Shown here piece by piece: positions 1-9,787 of a DNA stretch of 64,000 nucleotides (positions within the stretch are counted from its first letter, which is position 1; each line of letters begins with the position of its first letter). This DNA comes from Actinomycetota bacterium (GTDB lineage Bacteria > Actinomycetota > Actinomycetes > S36-B12 > UBA5976), in assembly GCA_947452765.1 (NCBI GenBank), contig CANGDR010000007.1, forward strand, positions 1 to 64,000, given 5' to 3'. The translations under genes and the position numbers were made by a program. Under the pieces are notes generated by a model that searched no databases, had not been told where the DNA came from, and saw only the letters and a list, made by a program, of their open reading frames with translations.

Positions 1-109
1 AAATGGTAAAAGGCTCAGCGTGCGGCAACATATATTTAGCACCGACGAACCCAGTGCTCCATAGGAATGCAAATCCCAGTGGGATGGCACGCTTGAAATT
101 ATCAGACAT
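1..109 (-). CDS. EamA/DMT-family transporter, N-terminal part (cut by window edge)
   Basis: The first 36 codons of a minus-strand gene are visible, with ATG at 109 and the rest beyond the window. The peptide MSDNFKRAIPLGFAFLWST then GFVGAKY closely matches the N-terminus of the next gene upstream, which carries the same LWSTGFVGAKY motif. It is therefore a tandem paralogue in the drug/metabolite transporter superfamily, an inner-membrane exporter. Only 6 bp separate it from the stop of the upstream copy, so the two are probably co-transcribed. Some EamA proteins act as five-TM pairs, but here each copy seems to be a full ten-TM protein; the substrate is unknown. Confidence 0.75.
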   Translation of the reverse strand, partial: MSDNFKRAIPLGFAFLWSTGFVGAKYMLPHAEPFTI

Positions 110-115
110 CTATTT

Positions 116-1009
116 TTAGTGACCCACTTCAGTACTTTGTCGCATAACGAGGACAACACCCAGGCCAGCAAGGGCCATGCCCACGATGCCAACTGGTGGG
201 ATTACTTCATCAAAGAGAAAGTAAGCCTGGATTGCTGCCACCGGCGGCACCAAATAATACAAACTGGAAACTTTGCTGGCACTGCCCGCACGAAGCATGC
301 CATACAACAAAACGATAGAAGCAATAGAAAGCATTAAAACGATCCAGGCTAAGCCGAAGAAAAATGCTGGCGACCATTCAACTCGCTGATCCTCAGTAAA
401 CGCCGAAAGCAAAGCAAAAGCTGCCGCGCTAACGGCATACTGCAAGCCAGTTCCAGTTAGGAATGGGATTTCACCACCAAGTTTCTTTTGTACTAAATAG
501 CCCGCACTCGTTCCCAGCAAGGCGACGATACAAATTATGATCCCAACCTCAGAGATTGAAGAAGAATAGTCACCTTGAAAAACCTTGGGAAGTAGCAAAA
601 GCGCAATTCCAGCTACACCCAAAATTAGTCCGACAACCTGAATCCAGCGAATTCTCTCGCCCAGAAGTGGGACCGCAAGAATAGAAACTAAAACTGGCTG
701 AATACTTACAATTACTGCACTGATTCCAGCTGATACACCAAGGCTGACTGCATAGAACACTCCGCCAATGTAGATCACGTGCAGCAGCATTCCCACGGCC
801 ACTGATGCTTTCACTTGGTCTCGACTTAGCCTCAAGGGTTGCTTCAGGATTGCAGCGATTGCAATCAAGATTGCGGATGCAATCAAATATCTGATTGTTA
901 GGAAAGTGAATGGATCGGCATACGGAACGATGTACTTGGCGCCGACAAATCCAGTGCTCCAAAGGAATACAAAAAGTGCTGGGGCATACTTTTGAAGCTT
1001 TAGTGGCAC
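116..1009 (-). CDS. EamA/DMT-family membrane exporter
   Basis: A 297-residue integral membrane protein with about ten hydrophobic segments and the two EamA repeats typical of the drug/metabolite transporter superfamily; each repeat contains a glycine-rich helix (for example GVSAGISAVIVSIQPVLVSI around residue 92). The family exports amino acids or other small metabolites; the substrate cannot be read here. The start is GTG, immediately after the argG stop codon (zero gap), so translation is likely coupled to argG. A close paralogue begins 6 bp downstream. Being behind argG hints at amino-acid export, but that is inference. Confidence 0.85.
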   Translation of the reverse strand: MPLKLQKYAPALFVFLWSTGFVGAKYIVPYADPFTFLTIRYLIASAILIAIAAILKQPLRLSRDQVKASVAVGMLLHVIYIGGVFYAVSLGVSAGISAVIVSIQPVLVSILAVPLLGERIRWIQVVGLILGVAGIALLLLPKVFQGDYSSSISEVGIIICIVALLGTSAGYLVQKKLGGEIPFLTGTGLQYAVSAAAFALLSAFTEDQRVEWSPAFFFGLAWIVLMLSIASIVLLYGMLRAGSASKVSSLYYLVPPVAAIQAYFLFDEVIPPVGIVGMALAGLGVVLVMRQSTEVGH

Positions 1010-2434
<1,425 letters not shown>

Positions 2435-2461
2435 CTATTGGAGCAAGCGGGGTCTACTTCC

Positions 2462-2959
2462 CTATTGCTGTGTCGTCCGGATCATACGTTGATAGAACTT
2501 GCCAGGCTGGCGGGTGCTTTCTTGTGGGTCTCCCTTTTCTAAGAAACCGAGTCGTTTGTACGTGCTAATCGCCGAGTAATTATCAGTCCAAACCCCGAGC
2601 CCTTGGCAGCCCCAAGGTCGGGTTTCACTTTGCTGATCTATGAAGTCAATCAAAGCTCGCATCACGCCGTTGCCGCGAGCAGCTGGGCGAACCCAGCAGC
2701 CACCGATCCAACACGTGGTTCCAAAATCGCCTTCATGTGTCTCTACCGACATGATTCCAACGTCTCCACTCGAATCGGCAGCAATCACAAAATTGAGGCT
2801 AGTTAGTCGATCTCGCCACTGTGATTCGGGTATCTCGGACTCAGATTCATGAGTCGCCCCGAATGCTTCTGGATTTGCACTTAGCGCATCCAACCGAATT
2901 GCGCGCACGCGCGCCCAGCTGTCAGGGCCAACTATCTCAATTTGAAATGTGCTGCTCAC
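2462..2959 (-). CDS. GNAT-family N-acetyltransferase
   Basis: A 165-residue protein with the GNAT fold. The acetyl-CoA pyrophosphate-binding motif A is the segment WVRPAARGNGVMRALIDF near residues 91-108, an R/Q-x-x-G-x-G/A-type loop, followed by the typical C-terminal GVWTDNYSAISTYKRLGF (N..A...Y..LGF). The family transfers acetyl groups from acetyl-CoA to amines or proteins; the substrate is not predictable here. It lies 36 bp upstream of argG on the same strand and could be co-transcribed with it. Confidence 0.85.
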   Translation of the reverse strand: MSSTFQIEIVGPDSWARVRAIRLDALSANPEAFGATHESESEIPESQWRDRLTSLNFVIAADSSGDVGIMSVETHEGDFGTTCWIGGCWVRPAARGNGVMRALIDFIDQQSETRPWGCQGLGVWTDNYSAISTYKRLGFLEKGDPQESTRQPGKFYQRMIRTTQQ

Positions 2960-3019
2960 AAGAACAAACTTATGACAGATTTAACGCGTAAGGAACCTAG
3001 GGACGCGGAGCGAGACTGC

Positions 3020-4069
3020 TTAAACTGCTTGGCTTTTTACCGAACGTAACTTGCCACGTCCAGTGTGCGTGTACAAATCTTTCGGCCCAATCGGAGTTGG
3101 TACTAATTCGATCTCAGTACCTATTCCGCGTTGCACACTTTGTTTGTAGATGTATTCAAGCGTGGAAAAATCTTCGATTGCAAAACCCACTGAGTCAAAA
3201 ATGGTTACCTGCTCATCGTTGTCGCGGCCAACTTCTTTTCCAGCGAGTACTTTCCAAAGATGGTTGACCGGGAAGTCAGCTGGCATTTGTTGAATGTCGC
3301 CTTCGATCCGAGTCTGTGGTTCAAATTCAACAAACACTTTGCCTTGGGTTAGTACTCCGGCTGCGAGTTCGGTTTTGCCTGGGCAATCTCCGCCTACGCC
3401 ATTGAAGTGCATGCCTGGTTCAACCATTTCTGGCGTGATGATTGTTGCCATTGCCTTGTCGGCAGTAATAGTGGTGACAATGTCAGCACCCTTAACAGCT
3501 TCTGCGACAGAGTCACAACGGGTAACCGTTAGTCCGGAAAATTCCGACAGGTTACGAATCAATTTTTCGGTTGCTTCCGGATCAATATCAAATGCCCGAA
3601 CTTCGGTAATGCCAATTACTTTATGGAATCCAATTACCTGGAATTCTGCCTGCGCGCCGTTGCCAATGACTGCCATTACTTTTGAGTCCTTGCGAGCCAA
3701 AGCTCGCGCAGCCATTACTGAGGTCGCTGCAGTACGCAAAGCGGTAGCTAGCGTCAATTCGCTAAGCAACATCGGGTAGCCAGTTTCCATATCGGAAAGT
3801 ACGCCAAATCCCATAACACTGAATAAGTCGTGCTTGATGTTCTCTGGGTGACCATTTACATACTTAAACCCATAACGCTCTGCATTAGCAGTTGGCATTA
3901 ATTCAATAACACCTTCGTCATTGTGCGCGCCAAACCGTGGTGACTTATCGAATTCTTCCCAGCGCACGAAATTGGCTTGGATGCCATCGGCAAGTTCGGC
4001 AATGAACTCTTCGATTCCAATGGCTTGGATGAGCTTTGCCATTGCTGGTACATCTACGAAGCGAGTCAT
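3020..4069 (-). CDS. Ornithine cyclodeaminase
   Basis: NAD-dependent conversion of ornithine to proline and ammonia. The N-terminus MTRFVDVPAM and long conserved stretches (ELMP, YGFKYVNGHPEN, LLSELTLATALRTAATS) closely follow genuine Pseudomonas-type ornithine cyclodeaminase rather than alanine-dehydrogenase or crystallin relatives. The Rossmann motif VIGNGAQAEF is near residue 132 and the catalytic aspartate lies in NGVGGDCPGKTEL. The ORF track begins 10 codons earlier at a GTG; ATG at 4069 was chosen because it matches the family N-terminus. Together with argG and the oxoproline genes it suggests a local arginine/ornithine/proline/glutamate theme. Confidence 0.92.
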   Translation of the reverse strand: MTRFVDVPAMAKLIQAIGIEEFIAELADGIQANFVRWEEFDKSPRFGAHNDEGVIELMPTANAERYGFKYVNGHPENIKHDLFSVMGFGVLSDMETGYPMLLSELTLATALRTAATSVMAARALARKDSKVMAVIGNGAQAEFQVIGFHKVIGITEVRAFDIDPEATEKLIRNLSEFSGLTVTRCDSVAEAVKGADIVTTITADKAMATIITPEMVEPGMHFNGVGGDCPGKTELAAGVLTQGKVFVEFEPQTRIEGDIQQMPADFPVNHLWKVLAGKEVGRDNDEQVTIFDSVGFAIEDFSTLEYIYKQSVQRGIGTEIELVPTPIGPKDLYTHTGRGKLRSVKSQAV

Positions 4070-4166
4070 TTTGGTCCGTTCTAATTTGGGTAAGAACACA
4101 ATTCTACCAACGAATTAAGGACTCAATTTTCAACGTTTGCATGCAAAATGACATACAAACACATCA

Positions 4167-4952
4167 CTAATTAGCAGGTGGCCACGAAATCAACTCGGGA
4201 TATTTTGCAACTCGTCCATCACCGGATGATTTATCGGTGATGCGGCGGATAGCCCATGGCACGAGAAATCCAATTCCCCAAACGACAGTTCCGATGACGC
4301 GAATTGGTGCGGGTGCTTGTTGCATGGGTGGCATCTCTTCCGCATAATCCAAATCATGAGGCAGACCTAGTTCCTTTAATACGGCTGCCGCAACTCTGCG
4401 GTGTCCTTCGGCAGATAGATGAAGGCGATCTTTTGCCAACATTCTTGGATCTCCGAAAACGTCTAGCGAGTTAGCATCCATTAGTACTGCCTCAGTTTCG
4501 GATGCGACCTGCCTAACGTTGGCGTTGAAAGGTCCAAATCTTTCATTCCAATAGATTTCAGTTTTTGATTTAGGATTCGCAACCTCGCGCACTGTGAAAA
4601 CTAAAACCTTGGCACCGGTCGCGGTTAGTTTCCGCACGGCTTCTCGATACTCATTTATTACTTTGGAAACATCGAGTTTCGGACGCAGGATGTTATTTGC
4701 TCCTGCATGGAAGGAGATAACTGTCGAAGATCCCTCTATAAGTGGTAGCGCCGCACTTAATTGATCGGCAACCACTTGCTCGAGTAGTTTGCCGCGAATA
4801 GCCAAGTTTGCATAGGTAAAGTTCTCGTGCTGTTTGGCTAACTCGTCAGCAACTCGATCAGCCCAACCCCGATACGAACCGTCTGGATATTTGTCAGAAA
4901 GGCCTTCGGTTAGGGAATCCCCGATGGCAATATATCGATTTAGCCGAGTCAC
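4167..4952 (-). CDS. SGNH/GDSL-family hydrolase
   Basis: A 261-residue esterase-like protein. Block I with the nucleophilic serine is AIGDSLTEG at residues 9-17, block III GAN is in FHAGANNI (about residue 84), and block V Asp-His is DRLHLSAEGH near residue 175. The family hydrolyses ester or acyl bonds of lipids or acetylated sugars. The C-terminal 50 residues include a hydrophobic stretch (VIGTVVWGIGFLVPWAI), possibly a membrane anchor. No N-terminal signal peptide is visible. It starts 13 bp before the pxpC gene on the same strand. The substrate is unknown. Confidence 0.88.
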   Translation of the reverse strand: MTRLNRYIAIGDSLTEGLSDKYPDGSYRGWADRVADELAKQHENFTYANLAIRGKLLEQVVADQLSAALPLIEGSSTVISFHAGANNILRPKLDVSKVINEYREAVRKLTATGAKVLVFTVREVANPKSKTEIYWNERFGPFNANVRQVASETEAVLMDANSLDVFGDPRMLAKDRLHLSAEGHRRVAAAVLKELGLPHDLDYAEEMPPMQQAPAPIRVIGTVVWGIGFLVPWAIRRITDKSSGDGRVAKYPELISWPPAN

Positions 4953-4965
4953 AATGCCATCCTAT

Positions 4966-5949
4966 TTAATGGGATAAAAGTTTTTCCCAGCCGCGAGATT
5001 TGAATGCCTTGCCAACTCGCGATTTAAGATCCTGAATTTTGGTTTCCATTTCACGTAACTCAAGTTGTGCTCGATCCATGTCTATTATCGAAATCGCCAC
5101 CGAATCTCCTGGTCTAGCCTGCGAAACCCTATCGATTGAGCACTTGGTCAGAACCGCAACGACTGGATAGCCAGCAGTCACAAGTCTTCCCCGCAGCAAA
5201 ATAATTAATTCCCCACTTGGTGGAACTTCAACTGCACCTATTGGAACTCCCCTACTGAGAATCTCACCTGCAGTCCCAATGTCGAGTCCAACTCCGCTTA
5301 GTCGCATGCCAACATGATCCGATTGTGGCAGGACCTCAAATTCCTGCACGAATGACTGTTCGCCACCTTTTAGTCGCGACACATCAGGGCCAAGAGTTGC
5401 AGTTAGCGTAAATTTTTTAGAATAAATTTCGTGTGGCACTGAAAATCTAAAGACCGGGAGTTCATTACCTGGAATTTCCATGTCAAAACTTGAATCGACT
5501 ATTAGCTGTGAACCGCTGGTAAGTCTTTCCCCGAATTCCAAAAATGAATCTGGTGCGAAGCTTCCCAAAATTCGCTTGCCGTGCAGCTCTCCATTGATGC
5601 CAAGGTATGTTCGTTGACCGAATTCAGGACCAGGAATAATCACTCGTGAACCGGCTGGAATAACTAAAGTTTCATACGTACCGTGAGGAAGTTCATCAAT
5701 CAATACAGTTTTTGCTGCGCCAGTAACGCAAATCAATAGATCTGCATCGGTAACAAAAACCAGGTCTGAACCGATGACTTCCACAACTGCATGACTGTCG
5801 TCATTGCCAACTAAAATATTTGCTAATCGCGCAGATCTTTGGTCGCCGGCGCCATTTGCAGAAACACCCAGCTTGGCTAAGCCAGGGCGGCCTAAGTCTT
5901 GGATAACTGCGTAACCAACGCGCTCAATTGAAATATTTGCGGTGTTCAC
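4966..5949 (-). CDS. pxpC: 5-oxoprolinase subunit PxpC (biotin-dependent carboxyltransferase-like family)
   Basis: Subunit of ATP-dependent 5-oxoprolinase, which opens pyroglutamate to glutamate, formerly called KipA/AHS2. The 327-aa protein starts NISIERVGYAVIQDLGRPGL and has the GVSANGAGDQ and GSDLVF segments typical of the family. It overlaps pxpB by 4 bp (ATGA), so the two subunits are translationally coupled. The third subunit PxpA (LamB/YcsF family) is not in this window, so the complex must be completed from elsewhere or the pair acts differently. Context with ornithine cyclodeaminase supports amino-acid salvage. Confidence 0.88.
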   Translation of the reverse strand: MNTANISIERVGYAVIQDLGRPGLAKLGVSANGAGDQRSARLANILVGNDDSHAVVEVIGSDLVFVTDADLLICVTGAAKTVLIDELPHGTYETLVIPAGSRVIIPGPEFGQRTYLGINGELHGKRILGSFAPDSFLEFGERLTSGSQLIVDSSFDMEIPGNELPVFRFSVPHEIYSKKFTLTATLGPDVSRLKGGEQSFVQEFEVLPQSDHVGMRLSGVGLDIGTAGEILSRGVPIGAVEVPPSGELIILLRGRLVTAGYPVVAVLTKCSIDRVSQARPGDSVAISIIDMDRAQLELREMETKIQDLKSRVGKAFKSRGWEKLLSH

Positions 5950-6653
5950 AGTTTCACCTGATGAAAGTACTTATTCCAGTTGTCCCAATCAGACGGCAAA
6001 ATCGGAATAAATCGAATCCGGTCGCCTGCTCGGTAAGGCACATTTGGATTTGTTTCAAGGTCGAAAAGTTTCACCGGAGTTCTTCCGACAACTTGCCAGC
6101 CACCCGGTGAAGGTGCGTTGTAAATGATCGACTGCAAGCCACTTACTGCAACTGAACCAGGTTCCATGCGTGTGACCGGCGTTGTTAACCGCGGCACACT
6201 TACCGGAAATTTTGGTCCATCTAAAAATGGCGCGCCAATTGGGGATCCAACAAACCGGATGGCCCAGTCTTGGCCGCTGTGAATTTCAATCACGTCATCG
6301 ACTGAAATCCCACAAATCTCTGCAACTTGGTTAATGTGTGGACCGAAAACATCACCATAGACAATTGGAATTTTGAAATGGTTTGGAACCCGAGGCGTTA
6401 AGTCCGATTGCAATTCGTCTTTTACTATTTCGAAAACTTGGCTGTGGTTAATTACCAGGGCATCAAAGCTAATAAATACTGACTGAAAACTGGCGACAAC
6501 ATCAATGATTCCAAGTGAAGTTTTTTCTCGCATGGCATCACCAAGTAGTTGAACCGTTAGCCAGCGAACTTCATAATCGTCATTTTCAATATTGATGAGA
6601 ACTGCCGAGTCACCATATTCTTGGCAAGTGAAACTCGTTTGCATATCTTTCAT
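5946..6653 (-). CDS. pxpB: 5-oxoprolinase subunit PxpB (KipI-like)
   Basis: A 235-aa partner of PxpC. The N-terminus contains EYGDSAVLINI, followed by the conserved SFQSVFISFD and, in the C-terminal cyclophilin-like half, GAPFLDG, RMEPGSVAVSG and SPGGWQVVGRTPVKLFD, which are hallmarks of PxpB. Known role: with PxpA and PxpC it converts 5-oxoproline to glutamate using ATP. It leads the pxpB-pxpC pair, and the stop overlaps the pxpC start. An in-frame ATG three codons in is a possible alternative start. Confidence 0.9.
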   Translation of the reverse strand: MKDMQTSFTCQEYGDSAVLINIENDDYEVRWLTVQLLGDAMREKTSLGIIDVVASFQSVFISFDALVINHSQVFEIVKDELQSDLTPRVPNHFKIPIVYGDVFGPHINQVAEICGISVDDVIEIHSGQDWAIRFVGSPIGAPFLDGPKFPVSVPRLTTPVTRMEPGSVAVSGLQSIIYNAPSPGGWQVVGRTPVKLFDLETNPNVPYRAGDRIRFIPILPSDWDNWNKYFHQVKL

Positions 6654-6690
6654 TATGCAGTCACATCAAATTGAATGCGAAGCACTTATC

Positions 6691-7506
6691 TTAGATATCT
6701 TCGAGCTTCGGGAAAGTGTCCACTGGGAAAGTTTCAACCTGCGGGCTGCGCTGTTGAACTAGTACGGCGCCATCTACTACTAGGCAACTGCCAGTGATGT
6801 AAGCCGCATCTTCGGAGGCCAAAAATGCTGCGGGTCCGGCTAGATCTGCAGGTGTTCCACCGCGACCAATTGGAACTGTCTTATTACGACGCTCGTCAGC
6901 AACAGGCTCTGCGTGTTCTGGTCGAGTAACAATCAAGCCAGGTACTAATGCGTTAACGCGAATTCCGTACGGCGCTAGTTCAAGTGCGAGTGCGCGAGTG
7001 AATCCCTCTACTCCGCCCTTGGATGCATCGTAAGCAACCATTCCGCGATGTGAACGAGTTGCGCCACCACTAGACATGTTGATGATGCAACCCTTGCCAG
7101 CTTTCGCCATGAAAGGTGCGACAAGACGCGAAATTAGATACTGGCTCTTTAAATTGGTATCTAGGAAATGATCCCACCAGGCTTCATCAGTTGTTAGGAA
7201 GTGCTTTGCAATCGTTACGTCGCCTGCATTGTTAACCAAGATGTCAATTTTTCCGTAAGTTGCAATCGTCTTTTCAATCATTGCGGCGATGTCTTCTTTA
7301 GATTTAACGTCGCATTTAACTGCAATGGCAGATCCGCCGCGAGATTCAATTCCGCTTACAACTTCGTTCGCACCAGGCAGATCGATATCGGATACGACTA
7401 CAGATGCGCCTTCTTGGGCAAACCGCTCGACAATTGCTTGACCGATGCCGTGCGCTGAACCAGTAACTAACGCAACTTGGCCGACAAATCTTTTTAGGTC
7501 AGACAT
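6691..7506 (-). CDS. SDR-family oxidoreductase
   Basis: Classical short-chain dehydrogenase, about 271 aa. The cofactor motif TGSAHGIGQ is near residue 15, NNAG is present (ILVNNAGDV), and the catalytic Tyr-Lys pair is in YDASKGG. The ORF track starts at MNGVQ, but the bases encoding that leader hold a GGAG Shine-Dalgarno 7 bp before the internal ATG at 7506, so the shorter start is preferred. An acidic residue after the second strand (VVSDIDLP) suggests NAD(H) preference. The substrate is unknown. It is followed by the pxpB gene 38 bp downstream. Confidence 0.9.
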   Translation of the reverse strand: MSDLKRFVGQVALVTGSAHGIGQAIVERFAQEGASVVVSDIDLPGANEVVSGIESRGGSAIAVKCDVKSKEDIAAMIEKTIATYGKIDILVNNAGDVTIAKHFLTTDEAWWDHFLDTNLKSQYLISRLVAPFMAKAGKGCIINMSSGGATRSHRGMVAYDASKGGVEGFTRALALELAPYGIRVNALVPGLIVTRPEHAEPVADERRNKTVPIGRGGTPADLAGPAAFLASEDAAYITGSCLVVDGAVLVQQRSPQVETFPVDTFPKLEDI

Positions 7507-7647
7507 TTGGACTCCATTCAAAATGATTACTACTCAAAAACCTTGTTATGGCTTGCAGTTTATCGGGGTTAAATCCTTGATGGATACCGAGATTACCTTT
7601 TCGGGAGACCCAGATCAGACAAGTTAATACCGAGCAATCCTCGGAAG

Positions 7648-8061
7648 TTAGGAAGTTGTTGCTTGGTGCTGCTTGATGTCTTTATTCAAAGCCCAGCACC
7701 AGTAAAACAATCCAAATTGCAGCGGTAGTCGCAAGAATGCATAAATTGGGTCTGGCATTGGTCGATCCATCCAATCGACTGCCATATAGATGTTGGCTGG
7801 GAAAACCAAAACGAATAATGCAAATGCACACCAGATTCCAAGTTGCCTAACAGGCTTTCCAAATAACTTGGTGGTCATTGGCGCTAACAGCATAATTGCG
7901 ACTACAAGTTCAGCAACTCCACTTAGATACGTCCAGAACCGAGGATCAAACGGTAGACCTGGCGGAATGATCTTGTCGAGTGAGGCTGGCGCAAGAAAAT
8001 GCCCAGTTCCGGTAATAATCAGCATGATTCCCATGCCCCGACCTGCTGTGTATTTAGTCAT
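7648..8061 (-). CDS. DoxX-family membrane protein
   Basis: A 137-residue protein with four hydrophobic segments: MGIMLIITGTGHFL, TYLSGVAELVVAIMLL, LGIWCAFALFVLVF and FGLFYWCWAL. The pattern with G.GHF in TM1 and SG..EL in TM2 is typical of DoxX/MauE-like proteins, small membrane proteins often linked with redox stress. The function is not defined for this branch. The next gene upstream on the same strand is a small YciI/muconolactone-isomerase-like protein 26 bp away, probably one operon. Confidence 0.8.
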   Translation of the reverse strand: MTKYTAGRGMGIMLIITGTGHFLAPASLDKIIPPGLPFDPRFWTYLSGVAELVVAIMLLAPMTTKLFGKPVRQLGIWCAFALFVLVFPANIYMAVDWMDRPMPDPIYAFLRLPLQFGLFYWCWALNKDIKQHQATTS

Positions 8062-8087
8062 GATTTAAGTATGCCTGCAATCGGCAA

Positions 8088-8363
8088 TTAACTAGGTGCG
8101 CCTGCTGGTGGAGTTGTGGCAAAGATTTCCCAATCCCATAATTTCGAAAGCGGCAAAGATTCAATGTTTGAATTCACTTGGGTTTCATCGTCGCCAAAAG
8201 CTTCAATGAACACCGTTCGTTTCGGCATGGCGATTTTGATAGTTCCAATAGCGCCTTTTTCTTCAAGTAACTTTGCTTGGGCTTGCTCGGCAGGAACCAA
8301 CTCGCGAATATCTTCCTGAGAAACGCCTTCTTTGAATTTTGCGACCACCATGTAACTGTTCAC
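8088..8363 (-). CDS. Small dimeric alpha/beta-barrel protein (YciI/muconolactone isomerase-like)
   Basis: About 91 residues. The sequence SYMVVAKFKEGVSQEDIREL then a long helix and SNIESLPLSKLWDWEIFA resembles the ferredoxin-like dimeric barrel of muconolactone isomerase and YciI relatives. No catalytic assignment is possible. The ORF track begins at 8405; the GTG at 8363 has an AGAGAG element 8 bp upstream, and an ATG four codons further in is another option. It lies between the sbtA-like gene and the DoxX gene, all on the minus strand. Confidence 0.65.
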   Translation of the reverse strand: MNSYMVVAKFKEGVSQEDIRELVPAEQAQAKLLEEKGAIGTIKIAMPKRTVFIEAFGDDETQVNSNIESLPLSKLWDWEIFATTPPAGAPS

Positions 8364-8459
8364 TGCACTGCTCTCTTTCGAATTCTGGTTATCGAAAAGT
8401 ACCACTATTCAAGGTGAATTTAACTTATTCAGCCAGGAGCGAAGTTTGTTGGCAGATAA

Positions 8460-9425
8460 TCAGGCCAACAGTGTTGCAACTTCTAAGTAAATCGGAATTC
8501 CAAAAATTAAATTGAATGGAAATGTAACGCCGATGCTGGACATCAGGGCAAGTGATGCGTTCGCAGTTGGCAATCCGATCGACACGGCGGCAGGAGCGGC
8601 GATGTAAGAAGCGCTGGCAGCGAGTACACCAAGGATTGTCGCGCCACCAACACTCATACCGATGGTGTGGCCTGCTATTACAGCTAATGTTCCAACGATT
8701 ACCGGGAATATGATTCCAAATACTGCAACTCTTGGTCCCACCTTCTTAATCTCTGCAAAATTACTGCCCGCTAGATATCCAAGATGCATTAGGAATAGAG
8801 CCAATAGCCCGCCAAGTATCCCGATAAAGAATGGTGAGACTTTTTCGTAACCAGCATCACTTGTGAGTCCGCCAATAACAAGACCGCCGATTAGTAGAAG
8901 CACCGTTTTACCCGTCAAAACTTCAAGCAAAGTTTCTTTCCATTCAACATTTCTATTTAGGTGCCTTGATCCCAAATAGATTCCAACGACAAGCCCAGGT
9001 ATTTCCATCAAGACCAGCAAGACAGTTGCGAAACCTTCAACTTCAATCATTTTGGTTTCTAAAAAAAGCAAGGCCGCTGAAAATGTAATTAGTGAAGTAG
9101 AGCCATAATGTGCAGCAATTGCGCCACGATCTAAGTCAGTTAGCGTTCGCACTAGTTTCAAGACGAAGTACGCAGCCACTGGAACTAGTGATCCAATTAC
9201 TAGCGTCAAGAGTGCTGGGCTGATGATTTCCTGAAACTGGACCGACTTAATTGCATGGCCACCCTTTAGTCCGATTCCAAAGAGTAAATAGATAGACATG
9301 AATTGGTAGATCTGGTCCGGCATTCGCACGTCGCTCTTTACCCGAGCTGCGATACAGCCAAAGACGAAAGCTAATACTGCTACCGATGTGAGGTTTTCTA
9401 GGGCGAGCGACCATGAACTTGACAT
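8460..9425 (-). CDS. SbtA-like sodium-dependent bicarbonate transporter (DUF897)
   Basis: A 321-aa membrane protein with about ten segments and the SbtA signature near the N-terminus (IYLLFGIGLKGGHAI, compare the LLxxIGLxGG motif), plus the second half repeat (FLMHLGYLAGS, GATILGVLAASASYIAAPAA). SbtA proteins import bicarbonate with sodium in cyanobacteria; homologues in heterotrophs are thought to feed carboxylases. The ATG has a strong GGAG site. Its promoter shares a 45-bp control region with a divergent winged-helix gene. No SbtB (PII-like) partner is adjacent. Homology call is good; bicarbonate as the true substrate is inference. Confidence 0.85.
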   Translation of the reverse strand: MSSSWSLALENLTSVAVLAFVFGCIAARVKSDVRMPDQIYQFMSIYLLFGIGLKGGHAIKSVQFQEIISPALLTLVIGSLVPVAAYFVLKLVRTLTDLDRGAIAAHYGSTSLITFSAALLFLETKMIEVEGFATVLLVLMEIPGLVVGIYLGSRHLNRNVEWKETLLEVLTGKTVLLLIGGLVIGGLTSDAGYEKVSPFFIGILGGLLALFLMHLGYLAGSNFAEIKKVGPRVAVFGIIFPVIVGTLAVIAGHTIGMSVGGATILGVLAASASYIAAPAAVSIGLPTANASLALMSSIGVTFPFNLIFGIPIYLEVATLLA

Positions 9426-9446
9426 TTAATCTCCTTTATCTGAAGC

Positions 9447-9490
9447 ATAATACCTGTAATTGAATTCAGGTGTCAAATTACTGCTATAAT
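9447..9490. promoter_or_regulatory. Overlapping divergent promoters with palindromic operator (sbtA-like / wHTH)
   Basis: On the minus strand TTGACA (9471-9476) and TATTAT (9447-9452) are 18 bp apart and point into the sbtA-like gene. On the plus strand TATAAT (9485-9490) lies six bases before the ATG of the regulator, implying a leaderless mRNA. An inverted repeat ACCTG-N10-CAGGT (9452-9471) fills the spacer of the sbtA promoter and touches the plus-strand -35 region, a natural site for repression by the divergent regulator. Confidence 0.7.
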
Positions 9491-9496
9491 CGATTC

Positions 9497-9787
9497 ATGG
9501 TCAAAGAAGTGGCAATCCCCCGCGAGTGGACATTTCTCTCAAATCATGGGCACGTCTTAGTCCACATCAGTCAGGACCCAGAGGCTCGAATTCGGGACAT
9601 TGCCCAAGCTGTCGGAATAACCGAACGAAGCACACATCTGATACTGGCCGATCTGGAAGTGGCTGGCTACCTAACGATCACTCGAGTAGGTAGACGCAAT
9701 ACCTATAAAGTCAATTCGAATTTAAAGTTTCGTCATCCCTCAGAAGCCAGTAAACCTATCGGTTCGCTACTCAAGATTTTTCTGTAG
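9497..9787 (+). CDS. Winged helix-turn-helix regulator
   Basis: A 96-residue DNA-binding protein. The recognition region ARIRDIAQAVGITERSTHLILADLEVAGYLTITRVGRRNTYKVN is a MarR/ArsR-like winged helix with wing at the GRRNTY turn. The ORF track starts at 9470, but ATG 9497 is preferred because TATAAT ends six bases before it. It is divergent from the sbtA-like transporter and separated only by the shared operator, so control of bicarbonate uptake and of itself is likely. No ligand domain is visible. Its 3' end overlaps the convergent hydrolase gene by 17 bp. Confidence 0.8.
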   Translation: MVKEVAIPREWTFLSNHGHVLVHISQDPEARIRDIAQAVGITERSTHLILADLEVAGYLTITRVGRRNTYKVNSNLKFRHPSEASKPIGSLLKIFL

